A stretch of DNA of 64,000 bases from Paenibacillus harenae (GTDB lineage Bacteria; Bacillota; Bacilli; Paenibacillales; Paenibacillaceae). The DNA is taken from positions 1-64,000 of the forward strand of contig NZ_JAUSST010000008.1 of assembly GCF_030812415.1 (NCBI RefSeq), read 5' to 3'. Numbering within the stretch: position 1 is the stretch's first letter; the number at the start of each line of letters is the position of its first letter. Positions 42,274 to 51,981 of this stretch are shown here, one piece after another. The position numbers and the translations under genes are program-made. The notes beneath the pieces were generated by a model. The model ran no database searches and was not told where the DNA came from. It saw only the letters and a list, made by a program, of their open reading frames with translations.

Positions 42274-44214
42274 ATGCATTTATTATCTGTTGAACATATA
42301 ACGAAAAGCTACGGCGAGAAGCTGTTGTTCGAGGACGTGACATTCGGGCTTGAAGACGGCGATAAAGTAGGTATTATCGGCGTCAATGGTACCGGCAAGT
42401 CAACCTTTCTGAAGGTTATTGCCGGAATAGAGCCTGCCGATGCCGGTTCCGTGGCAATCGGCAACCGCGTAACGGTGCGGATGCTGGCGCAGGATCCGGC
42501 ATTCGAGCCGGAGGAGACGGCGCTGGAGCATGTGCTCGGCGGGCAGTCGCCGCAGCTTCGCGCCGTCCGGGCGTATGCCGACGCGATGGAAGCCATTGAG
42601 CTGAAGCCGAATGATGCGGCGCTGCAGGAGCAGTTGATTGCAGCGAACCAGAAGATGGATGAGCTGGACGCTTGGCAATTGGAGAGCGAAGCGAAGGTGG
42701 CGCTCTCGAAGCTTGGCATTTACGACTACGAAGCGAAGGTCGGCACGCTCTCTGGCGGACAACGCAAGCGTGTCGCGATGGCTGCGGCGCTGCTGCAGCC
42801 GTCCGACGTGCTTATTCTGGACGAGCCGACGAACCATATCGACAACGATTCCGTCGCTTGGCTTGAGGGCATGCTCCAGAAACGACGCGGGGCGCTGCTT
42901 ATGATTACGCATGACCGGTACTTCCTTGACCGCGTCAGCAATCGGGTTATTGAGCTGGACAAGGGCAAGGCGCATTTCTACCAGGCGAACTATAGCCGAT
43001 TCTTGGAACTGAAGCTGGAGCGCGAGGAGCGGGAGGCCGCTTCCGAGTCGAAGCGCCAGAACCTGCTGCGGAACGAGCTGGCTTGGATTCGGCGCGGGGC
43101 GAAAGCGAGGACGACGAAACAGAAGGCGCGCATCGACCGCTTCGAGACGCTTAAGTCGGATGCGCCGAAGCAGGCGGGCGGCAAGCTCGACGTATCGGTC
43201 GCCTCGTCCAGACTTGGCCGGAAGATCGTCGAGATCGAGAATGTCGCGAAGAGCTACGGAAGCCGCAAGCTGATTCGCGATTTCAGCTATATTGCCGTGC
43301 CGGAGGACCGTGTCGGCATTGTTGGCCGCAACGGAAGCGGCAAGTCGACGTTGCTGAAGTTGATAGCCGGTAAGCTGGCGCCCGATGAGGGGACCGTCGA
43401 TATTGGTCCGACGGTGAAGCTCGGATGGTTCTCCCAGGAGCATGAAGAAATGAACGAATCGCTGCGGGTCATCGAATACATTCGGGAAGATGCTGAGCAG
43501 GTGAAGACGGCCGACGGATCGCTCATTTCCGCTGCGCAAATGCTGGAGCGCTTCTTGTTCTCGCCGACGATGCAATGGACGCCGATCGCCAAGCTGTCCG
43601 GCGGCGAGAAGCGCCGCTTGCAACTGCTGCGCGTGTTGATGAACGCGCCGAACGTGCTGCTCCTAGACGAACCGACCAACGATTTGGACATCGCGACGCT
43701 GACCGTTCTGGAAGACTACTTGGACGATTTTCCCGGCGTCGTATTTATCGTCTCCCATGATCGCTATTTCCTGGATCGCACGGTAGACAAGATTATTGCC
43801 TTCGAGGGCGAAGGCGTTATTACGCATCACACAGGCAATTACTCGGACTATCAGGAAACGGCCGTGAAGCGGGAGGGGGCTGCCGGATCGGCAGCAGCAT
43901 CTTCCAAATCGTCCCCGAAGGCAGCGGGGGCGCAGCAGTCTGAAGAAGCTTCCAAGGGCGGGGGCAAGGAACGGTCATTGAAGATGTCGTATAAAGATCA
44001 GAGAGATTTTGAGCAAATCGACGGCTGGATTGAAGCGGCGGAAGCTGAACTTGCCAAGACTTCCGAGGATATGGAAGCGGCCAGCAGCGATTCGGCGCGT
44101 CTGCAGGAGCTTGCGGCCGAGCAGCAGCAGCTGGAAGAGAAGCTGGAACAGCTGATGGATCGCTGGACGGAATTGAACGAATTAGCGGAGAAGATCGCCG
44201 CACAGAACAAATAA
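42274..44214 (+). CDS. ABC-F ATPase, Uup/YfmR-like
   Basis: A 646-residue soluble protein with two ABC domains (about 1-260 and 315-540). Walker A sites GVNGTGKST and GRNGSGKST, signatures LSGGQRKR and LSGGEKRR, and two Walker B sites ([20 protein letters not shown]) are intact. Between them lies the arm/linker ([31 protein letters not shown]), and the last 85 residues are a charged coiled coil, the Uup-type C-terminal domain. ABC-F proteins bind the ribosome E site to relieve stalling. No membrane subunit is adjacent. GTAGG upstream; ends 17 bp before the FAH gene. Confidence 0.93.
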   Translation: MHLLSVEHITKSYGEKLLFEDVTFGLEDGDKVGIIGVNGTGKSTFLKVIAGIEPADAGSVAIGNRVTVRMLAQDPAFEPEETALEHVLGGQSPQLRAVRAYADAMEAIELKPNDAALQEQLIAANQKMDELDAWQLESEAKVALSKLGIYDYEAKVGTLSGGQRKRVAMAAALLQPSDVLILDEPTNHIDNDSVAWLEGMLQKRRGALLMITHDRYFLDRVSNRVIELDKGKAHFYQANYSRFLELKLEREEREAASESKRQNLLRNELAWIRRGAKARTTKQKARIDRFETLKSDAPKQAGGKLDVSVASSRLGRKIVEIENVAKSYGSRKLIRDFSYIAVPEDRVGIVGRNGSGKSTLLKLIAGKLAPDEGTVDIGPTVKLGWFSQEHEEMNESLRVIEYIREDAEQVKTADGSLISAAQMLERFLFSPTMQWTPIAKLSGGEKRRLQLLRVLMNAPNVLLLDEPTNDLDIATLTVLEDYLDDFPGVVFIVSHDRYFLDRTVDKIIAFEGEGVITHHTGNYSDYQETAVKREGAAGSAAASSKSSPKAAGAQQSEEASKGGGKERSLKMSYKDQRDFEQIDGWIEAAEAELAKTSEDMEAASSDSARLQELAAEQQQLEEKLEQLMDRWTELNELAEKIAAQNK

Positions 44215-44231
44215 TGGAGGCTGGTCGAATC

Positions 44232-44864
44232 ATGGGCGATAACGATATCCGCAACATTTATTGCATTGGCCGAAACTACCGGCTTCACGCATTGGAGCTG
44301 GGCAACGATGTGCCGACTTCTCCGATGGTCTTCACAAAACCAACGCATGCGCTTGCTCCTATGGACGGCAACGTCGTTGAACTTCCGGGCAGCGTAGGCG
44401 AGGTTCACTTCGAATTAGAGATTGTGCTGCGAATTGGACGCGATTACGGTCCTGGCATGAAGGCTGACGAGATCATCGGCGACATGACGCTTGGACTCGA
44501 TCTGACGTTGCGCGATGTGCAATCGAAGATTAAAGCGAAGGGCGAGCCTTGGCTCCCTGCCAAAGGCTTCAAAGGATCAGCGCCGCTTGGGGCGTGGTTT
44601 CCGTATCCGGGACAAGCGGCATTGGAGCAGCGAACATTCAAGCTCATTCGCAGCGGCCAAGAGGCGCAGCGCGGCCAAGCTTCCGATATGATTTTCGACG
44701 TAGCTGCGCTTATCGAGTTTGTCGGCGCAAACTACGGGCTAGGCGCGGGCGATATCATCTATACCGGCACTCCTGCAGGCGTAGCAGCGCTGGTTGACGG
44801 CGACACCCTAGAAGCATACTGGGGCGACCGAAAGGTCGGAAGCTGCGTCATTAAGCTAGCTTAA
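44232..44864 (+). CDS. Fumarylacetoacetate hydrolase (FAH)-family protein
   Basis: A 210-residue single-domain FAH-fold enzyme. [18 protein letters not shown] at the start, [17 protein letters not shown] with the metal-binding Glu pair, and [19 protein letters not shown] at the C-terminus are the hallmark segments. Members hydrolyse or decarboxylate beta-keto acids, for example acylpyruvases or oxaloacetate decarboxylases. ATG at 44232 has GGAGG 11 bases upstream; an ATG at 44214 overlaps the previous stop. Probably cotranscribed with the ABC-F gene. Confidence 0.9.
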   Translation: MGDNDIRNIYCIGRNYRLHALELGNDVPTSPMVFTKPTHALAPMDGNVVELPGSVGEVHFELEIVLRIGRDYGPGMKADEIIGDMTLGLDLTLRDVQSKIKAKGEPWLPAKGFKGSAPLGAWFPYPGQAALEQRTFKLIRSGQEAQRGQASDMIFDVAALIEFVGANYGLGAGDIIYTGTPAGVAALVDGDTLEAYWGDRKVGSCVIKLA

Positions 44865-44883
44865 TGATCATCCATATCTCTGT

Positions 44884-44910
44884 AAGCGGATGAGCTCAGC
44901 TCATCCGCTT
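44884..44910 (+). terminator. Hairpin after the FAH gene
   Basis: AAGCGGATGAG pairs with CTCATCCGCTT around a 5-base loop; the T-tract is weak (TTTACC), so termination is probable but not certain. The rest of the gap 44865-45175 holds a family-C repeat and no gene. Confidence 0.65.
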
Positions 44911-45053
44911 TACCTATTCCGCCATCATCATTCCATGGTGTACCGTTTTTGGCGTGTTATCAACTTAGCCGACCACAACTATAAACCCTTTAGCACACTA
45001 TCCCATCGGATCAGAATCGTATGAACGGTCCGTTCCATAACCATCCTCTCTTT

Positions 45054-45088
45054 CTTCTGAGCAGAAGGGGGAGTGTGATAAAGCGAAA
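45054..45088 (+). repeat. Dispersed repeat C, isolated forward copy
   Basis: TTCTGAGCAGAAGGGG followed by GAGTGTGATAAAGCG matches the 30-44 bp family also found at 54617, 54879, 56024 and 56224. This copy lies 9 kb from the others, in the gap before dps. Confidence 0.8.
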
Positions 45089-45175
45089 ATAAGCATCATG
45101 CGCCCTATGTTAAAAAAGACGAGTCCTCCCGCAAGTAGCTGCGGGAAAATCTCGTTCAGATGGGATTGAAACCTA

Positions 45176-45613
45176 TTATCTTCCGTTGAACGCGCTTAGC
45201 ATCCATACATGCTTCTCGAGAGCGGTATGGATCGCGAGCAGCATGTCGGCAGTCGTCTCGTCGCCTTCTGCTTGAGCGGCTTCCATGCCTTCCCTCAGCT
45301 CACCGATGATAACCGTGAAGTCGGCGATCAACTGATCGACCATTTGCTCGGCTGTTTCGTCGCCAGTCGCTTCTTTTATGCTCGCAGCCGACAGATAGTC
45401 GCTCATCCGTGCAAGCGGCTGGCCTTTCACCGCCAACAGGCGCTCTGCGATTTCATCCACATGCAGGGCGGCTTCCTCATAGAAGAGCTGGAACTTCTCA
45501 TGCAAGGTGAAAAATTGCGGGCCTTTCACGTACCAATGGTAGTTGTGCAGCTTAATGTACAGGACGCTCCAATTGGCAATTTGACGATTCAGATGTTGTT
45601 GTACCGTATTCAT
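45176..45613 (-). CDS. dps: Dps-family DNA-protecting ferritin-like protein
   Basis: A 145-residue four-helix Dps protein that forms 12-mers, oxidises Fe(II) with hydrogen peroxide and shields DNA. The ferroxidase residues are visible: [26 protein letters not shown] with His, His and Glu, and [10 protein letters not shown] with the Asp/Glu. ATG at 45613 is preferred for GAAAGGATG at suitable spacing; an ATG at 45622 overlaps it. A perfect PerR box lies about 105 bp upstream, so peroxide induction is expected, as for Bacillus mrgA. Confidence 0.93.
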   Translation of the reverse strand: MNTVQQHLNRQIANWSVLYIKLHNYHWYVKGPQFFTLHEKFQLFYEEAALHVDEIAERLLAVKGQPLARMSDYLSAASIKEATGDETAEQMVDQLIADFTVIIGELREGMEAAQAEGDETTADMLLAIHTALEKHVWMLSAFNGR

Positions 45614-45718
45614 ATCGATCATCCTTTCCGAAACATAGTATTTGCAGATAATGGCAAGTCAATACACAATAGTGATACCTGTATTATCAAATCAACAATA
45701 TTTAGATCAATTCCTTAT

Positions 45719-45733
45719 TTATAATTATTATAA
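45719..45733. promoter_or_regulatory. PerR box upstream of dps
   Basis: TTATAATTATTATAA is an exact 15-base match to the Per-box consensus TTATAATNATTATAA and a perfect palindrome about its centre. It lies 105 bp before the dps start, with no other gene between. PerR would repress dps until peroxide oxidises it. Confidence 0.88.
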
Positions 45734-45831
45734 AAAAATGAGATTTTGTCAACCTTATATTGTCCTTCTGCCAGCCATCATAAAGAGACGGAAGAGAGGA
45801 ACTTCTCTCTTCCGTCCATTAAACATTATCC

Positions 45832-47820
45832 TTATTTTTGAATCTTGCTTGATCCTTGTAAAATACCAGCCTCGGCATCATTAGCCTCAGCCTCCGCAAG
45901 CATGAAGATCGCCAATACGAACATTGCATGCGACCAAGTAAGCGGCACGACCCAAGCCGTTGCGCCTGTTTCCTTATCGACCTGCTCAGGGAGCAGGCCA
46001 GTTTCGGTACGATGTTCAATCGCCCATTGAAGTAGTCGCTTTGCCTCATCCAAGCTGCCGGTCTGGATGCGATAGTGTGCCAGCCATAACGTAGTCAGAA
46101 TCCATGGATTGCCGCCGATGTAGTGATCGTTTTCGTAACGCTTAATGCCGCCAACTCCAGGCACGGTAAGCGCCGCTTCAATCGAATCGGCAGTGCGTCG
46201 CATATATTCGTGATCCTTCGATACCGCGTCGAACGGAACCGACACCCCTAGAAGGCTGATGTCGATCATCGGATCATTGCGCAGCTTATATTTGCGATAA
46301 CCTTTGTCGAGTTCGACGATAAAAGCTTCCTTCCCGGCAGCAATTGCTTCTTCATAGGCGGGCTGGTTAACCGTAATATTTAAGCCGCGATAGAAGCTAT
46401 TGCGCTCCGCATTCCAACCGCTCTCGAGAATAGCGGTCGCGATGCGTGAAGCAGCGGATGACCACAGTGCCGCAGCCTCATCATTGCCGAGCAGCTTGGC
46501 GAAGCTAGCGGCAGCCGTCAAACCGCCATATACGGCAGCCGACGAATAGGTATGCGAAGCTTCGCGCTCCTCCCACAAGTCCATGCTTGGCTCAGGCAAG
46601 CCTGTTGCAGGATCGAGGAAGTTCGTCAGGAAGTTGGCGCCACTCTGGACGGCAGGCCATATTTGCTTAGCGAATTCTATATTTTTGCCCTCTAAATAAT
46701 GCTGCCACATGCCCCACAAGATTGAGGCTCCTTCATCGATTTGCAATCCCCAGGAAGGCGCGAGAGCGCCGTCATGATAATGGCGCTGCTGCCATGAGCC
46801 GTCCGGCGATTGCGAAGTAAGCGTCCATGCGTAGAAACGGTCGGATAGCTCGCCAAGGCCTGCCTTATCGAGCGCCGTTGTAATGAATGCCGCATCGCGT
46901 CCCCAGCAATAGGAGTAGCCGCCGCAGCGTGAGAACGTCTCATCGAACTCGGGCGCGGCAATAATGCTTCCGGTTTGATGATCGGCCATAAGCTTGAACA
47001 TAAGAACGGACCGTTCATATAGGTCAGTCATATCGGCATTGTCGATAGGGGAGGGAGCTGCTGAAGCTAAGTAATGTCTCCAATATGCAGTCGTCTCGCT
47101 TACCCATTCAGAGCATTCCTTGGACTTCGCTATTTCTAGCTGTGCAAGGGAGCTTGCCTCATCGCGTCCTGCCGCAATATAGAGCGGGATCGTTATGGAT
47201 TCGCCGGCAGCCAGCTGTTCAATTCGCCAAGATAGCGCTCCGTCAGGACGCATATCGATGACGTTTCCGGAAAGCTGCCCTTCTTGGACCAAATCCCAGC
47301 TGAGGCCTGCTTGATATTTTGTGCATACGTTTGCACTCGAAAGCGCAAAAAAGTACTTATGCCGAAAATGAATCAATGCGTCAGCTGAAGCATTGAAAGC
47401 CGTCGTATTGTACAAACGATTTTCGCTGACAAGGAAGGAAGAATGTACGATAAAATCAAATGAAATGGAGCCTTCGCCATTGTTAGTAAATCGGTATTCA
47501 CGTACGAGTATGTCATGCTCTGGAGTGGCAAAATGCAAGCTATCCACTTGCAGCGGCTGCTGCTCAGAACGAGCGCCGATACTTACAATGTTCGTCTTTG
47601 GCACGTAAGTAATTTCGTGATTCCAGCCGTCTGATTCGCTATCGAACCACGATATGGAGGATCCGTCTCGTTTGATGCCGGTGCGCATGGCATCGACATG
47701 CTGAGGCATGTCGATGTTCGGCCACCAGAGCCGGTATAGTCTTCCCGTGCGGCCAAGGGAAGCGAGCGTTTTGGAATTGCCGATGATGGCATCGACAAGA
47801 TAGGGCTTGTTGGTATTCAT
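45832..47820 (-). CDS. GH15 glucoamylase-like enzyme (cytosolic)
   Basis: A 662-residue GH15 enzyme releasing glucose from maltodextrins. After an N-terminal beta domain (about 1-250), the (alpha/alpha)6 barrel has GLQIDEGASILWGMWQHY with catalytic acid E363 and GLLPEQVDKETG with catalytic base E612. GYSYCWGRDAAFIT and PDGSWQQRHYHDGALAPSW are family hallmarks. No signal peptide, so it acts on imported sugars. ATG at 47820 has AAAGGAG 8 bases upstream; that site lies inside the end of the LacI-type gene, so the two are translationally coupled. Confidence 0.93.
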   Translation of the reverse strand: MNTNKPYLVDAIIGNSKTLASLGRTGRLYRLWWPNIDMPQHVDAMRTGIKRDGSSISWFDSESDGWNHEITYVPKTNIVSIGARSEQQPLQVDSLHFATPEHDILVREYRFTNNGEGSISFDFIVHSSFLVSENRLYNTTAFNASADALIHFRHKYFFALSSANVCTKYQAGLSWDLVQEGQLSGNVIDMRPDGALSWRIEQLAAGESITIPLYIAAGRDEASSLAQLEIAKSKECSEWVSETTAYWRHYLASAAPSPIDNADMTDLYERSVLMFKLMADHQTGSIIAAPEFDETFSRCGGYSYCWGRDAAFITTALDKAGLGELSDRFYAWTLTSQSPDGSWQQRHYHDGALAPSWGLQIDEGASILWGMWQHYLEGKNIEFAKQIWPAVQSGANFLTNFLDPATGLPEPSMDLWEEREASHTYSSAAVYGGLTAAASFAKLLGNDEAAALWSSAASRIATAILESGWNAERNSFYRGLNITVNQPAYEEAIAAGKEAFIVELDKGYRKYKLRNDPMIDISLLGVSVPFDAVSKDHEYMRRTADSIEAALTVPGVGGIKRYENDHYIGGNPWILTTLWLAHYRIQTGSLDEAKRLLQWAIEHRTETGLLPEQVDKETGATAWVVPLTWSHAMFVLAIFMLAEAEANDAEAGILQGSSKIQK

Positions 47821-47824
47821 ATGG

Positions 47825-48853
47825 TCAGCTCCTTTTTGCAACGGTGTGGATGGATGATTCGCGAACGATTAACCGATGAGGAATAATCATCCGTGTCTGA
47901 TGAACATTTTCTTCTTGGATGAGACGGATCAATATTTGAGAAGCGGTATAGCCAAGCTGATACGTTCCGATATCGATTGAACTGATTGGCGGTTGGGCCA
48001 GCTCGGACAACGCAATATTGTTGAAGCTGACTAGACTTAGATCATCCGGCACTTTGTAGCCGAGCTCGGTTAGCCCGCGCAGGACGCCGAAGCCGACAAC
48101 GTCGTCAATGACGACGAGGCCGCTAGGCCGCTCAGGCAAGCCCATCAGGAATGACATGGCCCGGTAGCCGCTTTGTTGTAGAAACTCTCCTTCTACGACC
48201 CATTCCGAGCGGATAGGAAGACCCGCCTCGCGCAGCGCCCTCTGATATCCTTGCATCCGGTCCCGAGCGACAGTTAGCGCCGGGGGACCGCTCACGAATC
48301 CGATTCGTTCATGTCCTTGTACGATAAGATGCGCCGTGGCATCATAAGCTGCTTGCTCATTGTTATTGTCCACAGACAGGATATTCGGATGCTCATCCGT
48401 TCTGCCGATTAGGACGGTCGGGAATTTATGTTTGTCGAGCATATCGATCAGAGGGTCGTTCACCCGTGACGACAACAAAATGATACCGTCCACTCGCCTG
48501 CCGAACACAAGGCGGGAGACCGTCTCCGATTCATCATGCGGCGAGGTTGCCGCGGTAAGCAGCATATCGTAGCCCGCTCTCGCGGATTGCGTCAAAATAC
48601 CGCGCAGCAATTCACCGAAGAAAAAGTCTTGGAACAATTCCTCGGCTGGGCGAGGGAGTACGATCGCAAGCGTCTGCGTAGTCTTGGAGACAAGACTTTT
48701 GGCCATTACATTAGGATGATAGCCCATCTCCTCCATAATGCGTTTTACCTTTTGCGAGGTTTCTTTGCTTATTCGAGGGTGATTGGATACGACCCTGGAC
48801 ACCGTAGAAGGGGATACCCCGGCGACTTTTGCAATATCTTTAATGGTTACCAT
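47825..48853 (-). CDS. LacI-family repressor of the maltodextrin genes
   Basis: A 342-residue regulator. The N-terminal HTH is TIKDIAKVAGVSPSTVSRVVSNHPRIS, with the hinge MGYHPNVMAKSLVSK, followed by a periplasmic-binding-protein-like core (GIILLSSRVND, FPTVLIGRTDE, GFVSGPPALTVARDRMQGYQ). It resembles MalR-type repressors, and the context fits: GH15 gene downstream and mdx-type genes divergent. ATG at 48853 has GGTGGAGG 12 bases upstream. The two 18-20 bp operators in the divergent region are probable targets, making it autoregulated (inference). Confidence 0.92.
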   Translation of the reverse strand: MVTIKDIAKVAGVSPSTVSRVVSNHPRISKETSQKVKRIMEEMGYHPNVMAKSLVSKTTQTLAIVLPRPAEELFQDFFFGELLRGILTQSARAGYDMLLTAATSPHDESETVSRLVFGRRVDGIILLSSRVNDPLIDMLDKHKFPTVLIGRTDEHPNILSVDNNNEQAAYDATAHLIVQGHERIGFVSGPPALTVARDRMQGYQRALREAGLPIRSEWVVEGEFLQQSGYRAMSFLMGLPERPSGLVVIDDVVGFGVLRGLTELGYKVPDDLSLVSFNNIALSELAQPPISSIDIGTYQLGYTASQILIRLIQEENVHQTRMIIPHRLIVRESSIHTVAKRS

Positions 48854-49032
48854 AATGATTTTTGCCTCCACCCGCGCAATCGTTTGTGCTATATGCTTCA
48901 TCCTAATGCAATTGTTGCTCAAATGTAAATATATATCTTAAGTAAGCTCTAAAAAAACAGTGAAAAACTGATAGAAATAAAGAAAAACGAAGAAAACCGA
49001 AGAGATCATTTTATTTACTGTTTAGAATGAAC

Positions 49033-49050
49033 TGTGCAAACGTTTTAACA
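49033..49050. promoter_or_regulatory. LacI-type operator 1
   Basis: TGTGCAAACGTTTTAACA carries the central CAAACGTTT typical of MalR/LacI-family sites, with one degenerate half. It sits 180 bp before the LacI-type start, in the divergent promoter region 48854-49267. Confidence 0.65.
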
Positions 49051-49083
49051 AACCCATGTCCCTGATGTATGATTAGCACACGA

Positions 49084-49098
49084 AGATAACGCTTTCAT
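49084..49098 (-). promoter_or_regulatory. CcpA cre box in the divergent maltodextrin promoter region
   Basis: On the minus strand the site reads ATGAAAGCGTTATCT, which fits the degenerate cre consensus WTGNAANCGNWNNCW at every position. It lies between the two LacI-type operators, suggesting combined inducer and catabolite control. Confidence 0.6.
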
Positions 49099-49116
49099 TC
49101 CAGATAACCGCCACCA

Positions 49117-49158
49117 AAACGATGTAAAACGGCAATTAGACGCTTTTACATCGTTTTT
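49117..49158 (+). promoter_or_regulatory. Terminator-like hairpin upstream of mdxE
   Basis: AAAACGATGTAAAA-CG pairs with CG-CTTTTACATCGTTTT over about 15 bp around a short loop, followed by a T-run. It precedes operator 2 and the binding-protein gene. It could insulate the two divergent units or act as an attenuator if transcripts start upstream. Confidence 0.6.
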
Positions 49159-49167
49159 TCTCAGAAC

Positions 49168-49187
49168 TTGTACAAACGTTTGCACAA
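49168..49187. promoter_or_regulatory. LacI-type operator 2
   Basis: TTGTACAAACGTTTGCACAA is a 20-base near-perfect palindrome (one mismatched pair), the shape expected for a MalR-type repressor. It lies 80 bp before the mdxE start and would block its promoter. Confidence 0.78.
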
Positions 49188-49267
49188 AAAGACGTACGAG
49201 AATAGGCGAAATAATGGGCGTACGATTCGGAAGAGCAAAAACACATTATGGAAGGGGATCATTACGC

Positions 49268-50593
49268 ATGAAAAAGTGGTTTGTAATGTCATTAATCGTT
49301 GCCCTGTTTATCGTATCGGCTTGCGGAGGCGCGAATAGCGGAGGCAAAACGGGAAACGCAAACAACGGCACAAAGGCAGTGAACAATGCGAACAACGCGG
49401 GTGCTGCGACAGAAGCGCCGCCAGCGGTAGAAGAGTCAACGGATATCGTTCCGGAGGAGGGCGCATCGCTTCTTGTATGGGACAGCAAAAACCAACGCAC
49501 AGTGCTTGAAGAAATCGCTAAAGAGTTCACGGCCAAATACAACATCCCAGTAAAAATCGAGGAAGTGGAATCGCCGGACCAAGTCGGCAAGCTGACAACG
49601 GACGGTCCGGCGATGATCGGCGCAGACGTAGTAACGTTCCCGCATGATAACCTGGGCAAAGCGATTGCTGCCGGCCTTGTTATGCCGAACGATTTCTACG
49701 GCGATCAAACGATTGCGGGCAACGCTGAAGCAGCCGTTAACGCAGTAACGGTGGACGGCATTTTGTACGGTTACCCGCGTTCCGTCGAAACATACGGCTT
49801 GTTCTACAACAAGGATCTCGTGCCAACGCCGCCAGCTTCATTCGAAGAAATTATGGAGTTCTCCAAAACCTTCAACGACGCAGCCGCTAAAAAATACACG
49901 CTTATGTGGGAGCTTGGCAATTTCTATTTTAATTATATCTTCTTCTCCTCCACTGGCGGATATGTATTCGGCAGCAACGGCCAAGACGCAGCAGACATCG
50001 GTCTGAACAATGACGGCGCGATAGAAGGCTTGAAAGCTTATCAAGCATTGAAACAAGTCCTGCCTATCAATTCCGGCGACGCTTCCGCGGATATTATCCA
50101 AGGCAAATTCCAAGACAAATCGCTGGCGATGACGATTACTGGACCATGGAAAGTGGGCGATTTCAAAAACCTGGGAATCAACTTCGGCGTAGCTCCGTTG
50201 CCAACGATTAATGGCAAACCTGCTATATCGTTCTCCGGTGTTAAAGCTTGGTATGTCAACACATTCACGAAATATCCGAACGCAGCGAAGCTGTTCGCAA
50301 GCTTCGTGTCGAACAAGGAGAACCAACTGAAAGACTTCGCAGCGACGGGGGCTATTCCTTCGAACAAAGCAGCGATGGAAGATCCATCGTTCAAAGCGGA
50401 TGAAATCTCGAGCGCATTCGCAGCGCAGTTCATCAACTCGCAAGCGATGCCATCGATTCCGGAGATGGGCAACGTCTGGACGCCGGCAGGCGCAGCGCTA
50501 TCCGACATTTGGGACAAAGGCACGGATCCGAAGGCTTCGCTGGACAATGCGGTGCAACAAATTAAAGATGCCAACTCCGGCGCAACGAAATAA
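49268..50593 (+). CDS. mdxE: Maltodextrin ABC transporter binding lipoprotein (MdxE/MalE type)
   Basis: A 441-residue lipoprotein, lipobox VSAC with Cys at 19, then a low-complexity N/A/T linker (20-60). The SBP family 1 fold has LLVWDSKNQRTVLEEIAKEFTAKYNIPVKIEEV, DVVTFPHDNLGKAIAAGLV and ALKQVLPINSG. FMTITGPWKVGDF-like segment (LAMTITGPWKVGDFKNLGI) is shared with MalE/CycB. ATG at 49268 has GGAAGGGG 10 bases upstream; the earlier in-frame ATG at 49214 has none. First gene of the importer operon, under operator 2. No ATPase gene is in the cluster. Confidence 0.92.
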   Translation: MKKWFVMSLIVALFIVSACGGANSGGKTGNANNGTKAVNNANNAGAATEAPPAVEESTDIVPEEGASLLVWDSKNQRTVLEEIAKEFTAKYNIPVKIEEVESPDQVGKLTTDGPAMIGADVVTFPHDNLGKAIAAGLVMPNDFYGDQTIAGNAEAAVNAVTVDGILYGYPRSVETYGLFYNKDLVPTPPASFEEIMEFSKTFNDAAAKKYTLMWELGNFYFNYIFFSSTGGYVFGSNGQDAADIGLNNDGAIEGLKAYQALKQVLPINSGDASADIIQGKFQDKSLAMTITGPWKVGDFKNLGINFGVAPLPTINGKPAISFSGVKAWYVNTFTKYPNAAKLFASFVSNKENQLKDFAATGAIPSNKAAMEDPSFKADEISSAFAAQFINSQAMPSIPEMGNVWTPAGAALSDIWDKGTDPKASLDNAVQQIKDANSGATK

Positions 50594-50611
50594 ACAATAA
50601 CAGGAATGATC

Positions 50612-50644
50612 GTTCGCCCGCCGAAGCAGCTTCGGCGGGTGAAC
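50612..50644 (+). promoter_or_regulatory. Intercistronic hairpin between binding-protein and permease genes
   Basis: GTTCGCCCGCCGAA pairs with TTCGGCGGGTGAAC around a 5-base loop: 14 bp, very stable, with no T-run. Such hairpins after malE-like genes protect the upstream message and lower permease expression relative to the binding protein. Confidence 0.75.
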
Positions 50645-50667
50645 ATCATGGAAGGGAGCCAGGCGGT

Positions 50668-51981
50668 ATGAATCGTCATCGCAACACCGCGGCCGTTTTG
50701 TCCGTTTTTTTCATGGGACTTGGACAGCTATATAACCGGCAATATTGGAAGGGACTCCTTTTGCTGATCGCTTGCGCCGGCTCGCTCGGATACTTCATAC
50801 CGAATTTGGTGCATGCCGTTTGGGGAATTGTAACGCTCGGGGACAAAACGGGCGGATTTGTTAAAGTTGGCAAGATGTATGAGCCGATTAAGGGCGACCA
50901 CTCGATTTTTCTGTTGATAGACGGACTAATTGCTATTTTTTTATTTGTTGTATTTCTCATCATTTATATTATGAATATTCGCGACGCGTATCGTACGGGA
51001 AAGCAAAGGGACGATGGAGGGGGACCCGCTACCTTCAGGCAAACGCTGGCCTACATTACAGATCGAAAGTTTCCGCTGTTGATGCTGGCCGTACCCGGAA
51101 TGGGCGTACTGTTCCTGACCATCATGCCGATTATTTTCATGGTGCTGCTTTCGTTTACGAATTACTCGATGCCTCAACATATTCCGCCAGCCAAGCTGGT
51201 GGACTGGGTCGGTTTTCAGACGTTTGTCGACCTGCTTAGTCTTAAGACATGGAGCAGAACGTTTCTAGGCGTATTCACGTGGACGATTGTATGGGCTGTC
51301 GTAGCGACGATTACTTGTTACTTTGGCGGTTTGTTCGTAGCGCTTGTCATTGAGCAGAAGGACATGAAGTTCAAGAAGCTATGGCGTACGATATTCATCC
51401 TTCCTTATGCCATTCCGCAGCTCATATCGCTGCTTATTATGAGAAACTTATTTAATGGCGAATTCGGGCCGATCAATAACTACTTGGCCAGCTTCGGGCT
51501 TGGCGGCCTGCCATGGCTGACCGATCCGTTCTGGGCTAAGGTAACCGCAATAGTCGTGAATATGTGGGTAGGCATTCCGGTGTCGATGGTGCTTATTATG
51601 GGTGTATTAACGGCGATTCCGAAGGATCTCTACGAGGCGGCAGACGTGGATGGCGCATCTGCATTCCAGAAATTCCGCATCGTCACCATGCCTTTTGTTT
51701 TGTTCACGACGGCACCGATCCTGATCACGCAATTCGCAGGCAATATTAACAACTTCAACCTGATCTTCCTTCTAACGAACGGAAATCCGGTCAATGGCGA
51801 TTATCAGTACGCGGGCAGTACCGACTTGCTCGTAACCTGGCTATACAAGTTGACGCTTAACAACAGCCAGTTCAATATGGCATCTGCGATAGGCATCATT
51901 ATTTTCATTCTTATCGCATCGTTCTCGATCATCAACTACCGTCGGACGAAATCATTTAAAGAGGAGGATATGATCCAATGA
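50668..51981 (+). CDS. mdxF: Maltodextrin ABC transporter permease (MdxF/MalF type)
   Basis: A 437-residue permease. The first 40 residues (VLSVFFMGLGQLYNRQYWKGLLLLI) resemble a TM2-like hairpin fused before the usual permease, as in Gram-positive MdxF. The core has LSFTNYSMPQHIPPAKLVDWVGFQTFVDLL and the EAA loop YEAADVDGASAFQKFRIVTMPFV. Eight helices in total. It follows mdxE after a hairpin and overlaps mdxG by 4 bp (ATGA). The ribosome site AAGGGAG is 9 bases before the ATG at 50668. Confidence 0.93.
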   Translation: MNRHRNTAAVLSVFFMGLGQLYNRQYWKGLLLLIACAGSLGYFIPNLVHAVWGIVTLGDKTGGFVKVGKMYEPIKGDHSIFLLIDGLIAIFLFVVFLIIYIMNIRDAYRTGKQRDDGGGPATFRQTLAYITDRKFPLLMLAVPGMGVLFLTIMPIIFMVLLSFTNYSMPQHIPPAKLVDWVGFQTFVDLLSLKTWSRTFLGVFTWTIVWAVVATITCYFGGLFVALVIEQKDMKFKKLWRTIFILPYAIPQLISLLIMRNLFNGEFGPINNYLASFGLGGLPWLTDPFWAKVTAIVVNMWVGIPVSMVLIMGVLTAIPKDLYEAADVDGASAFQKFRIVTMPFVLFTTAPILITQFAGNINNFNLIFLLTNGNPVNGDYQYAGSTDLLVTWLYKLTLNNSQFNMASAIGIIIFILIASFSIINYRRTKSFKEEDMIQ

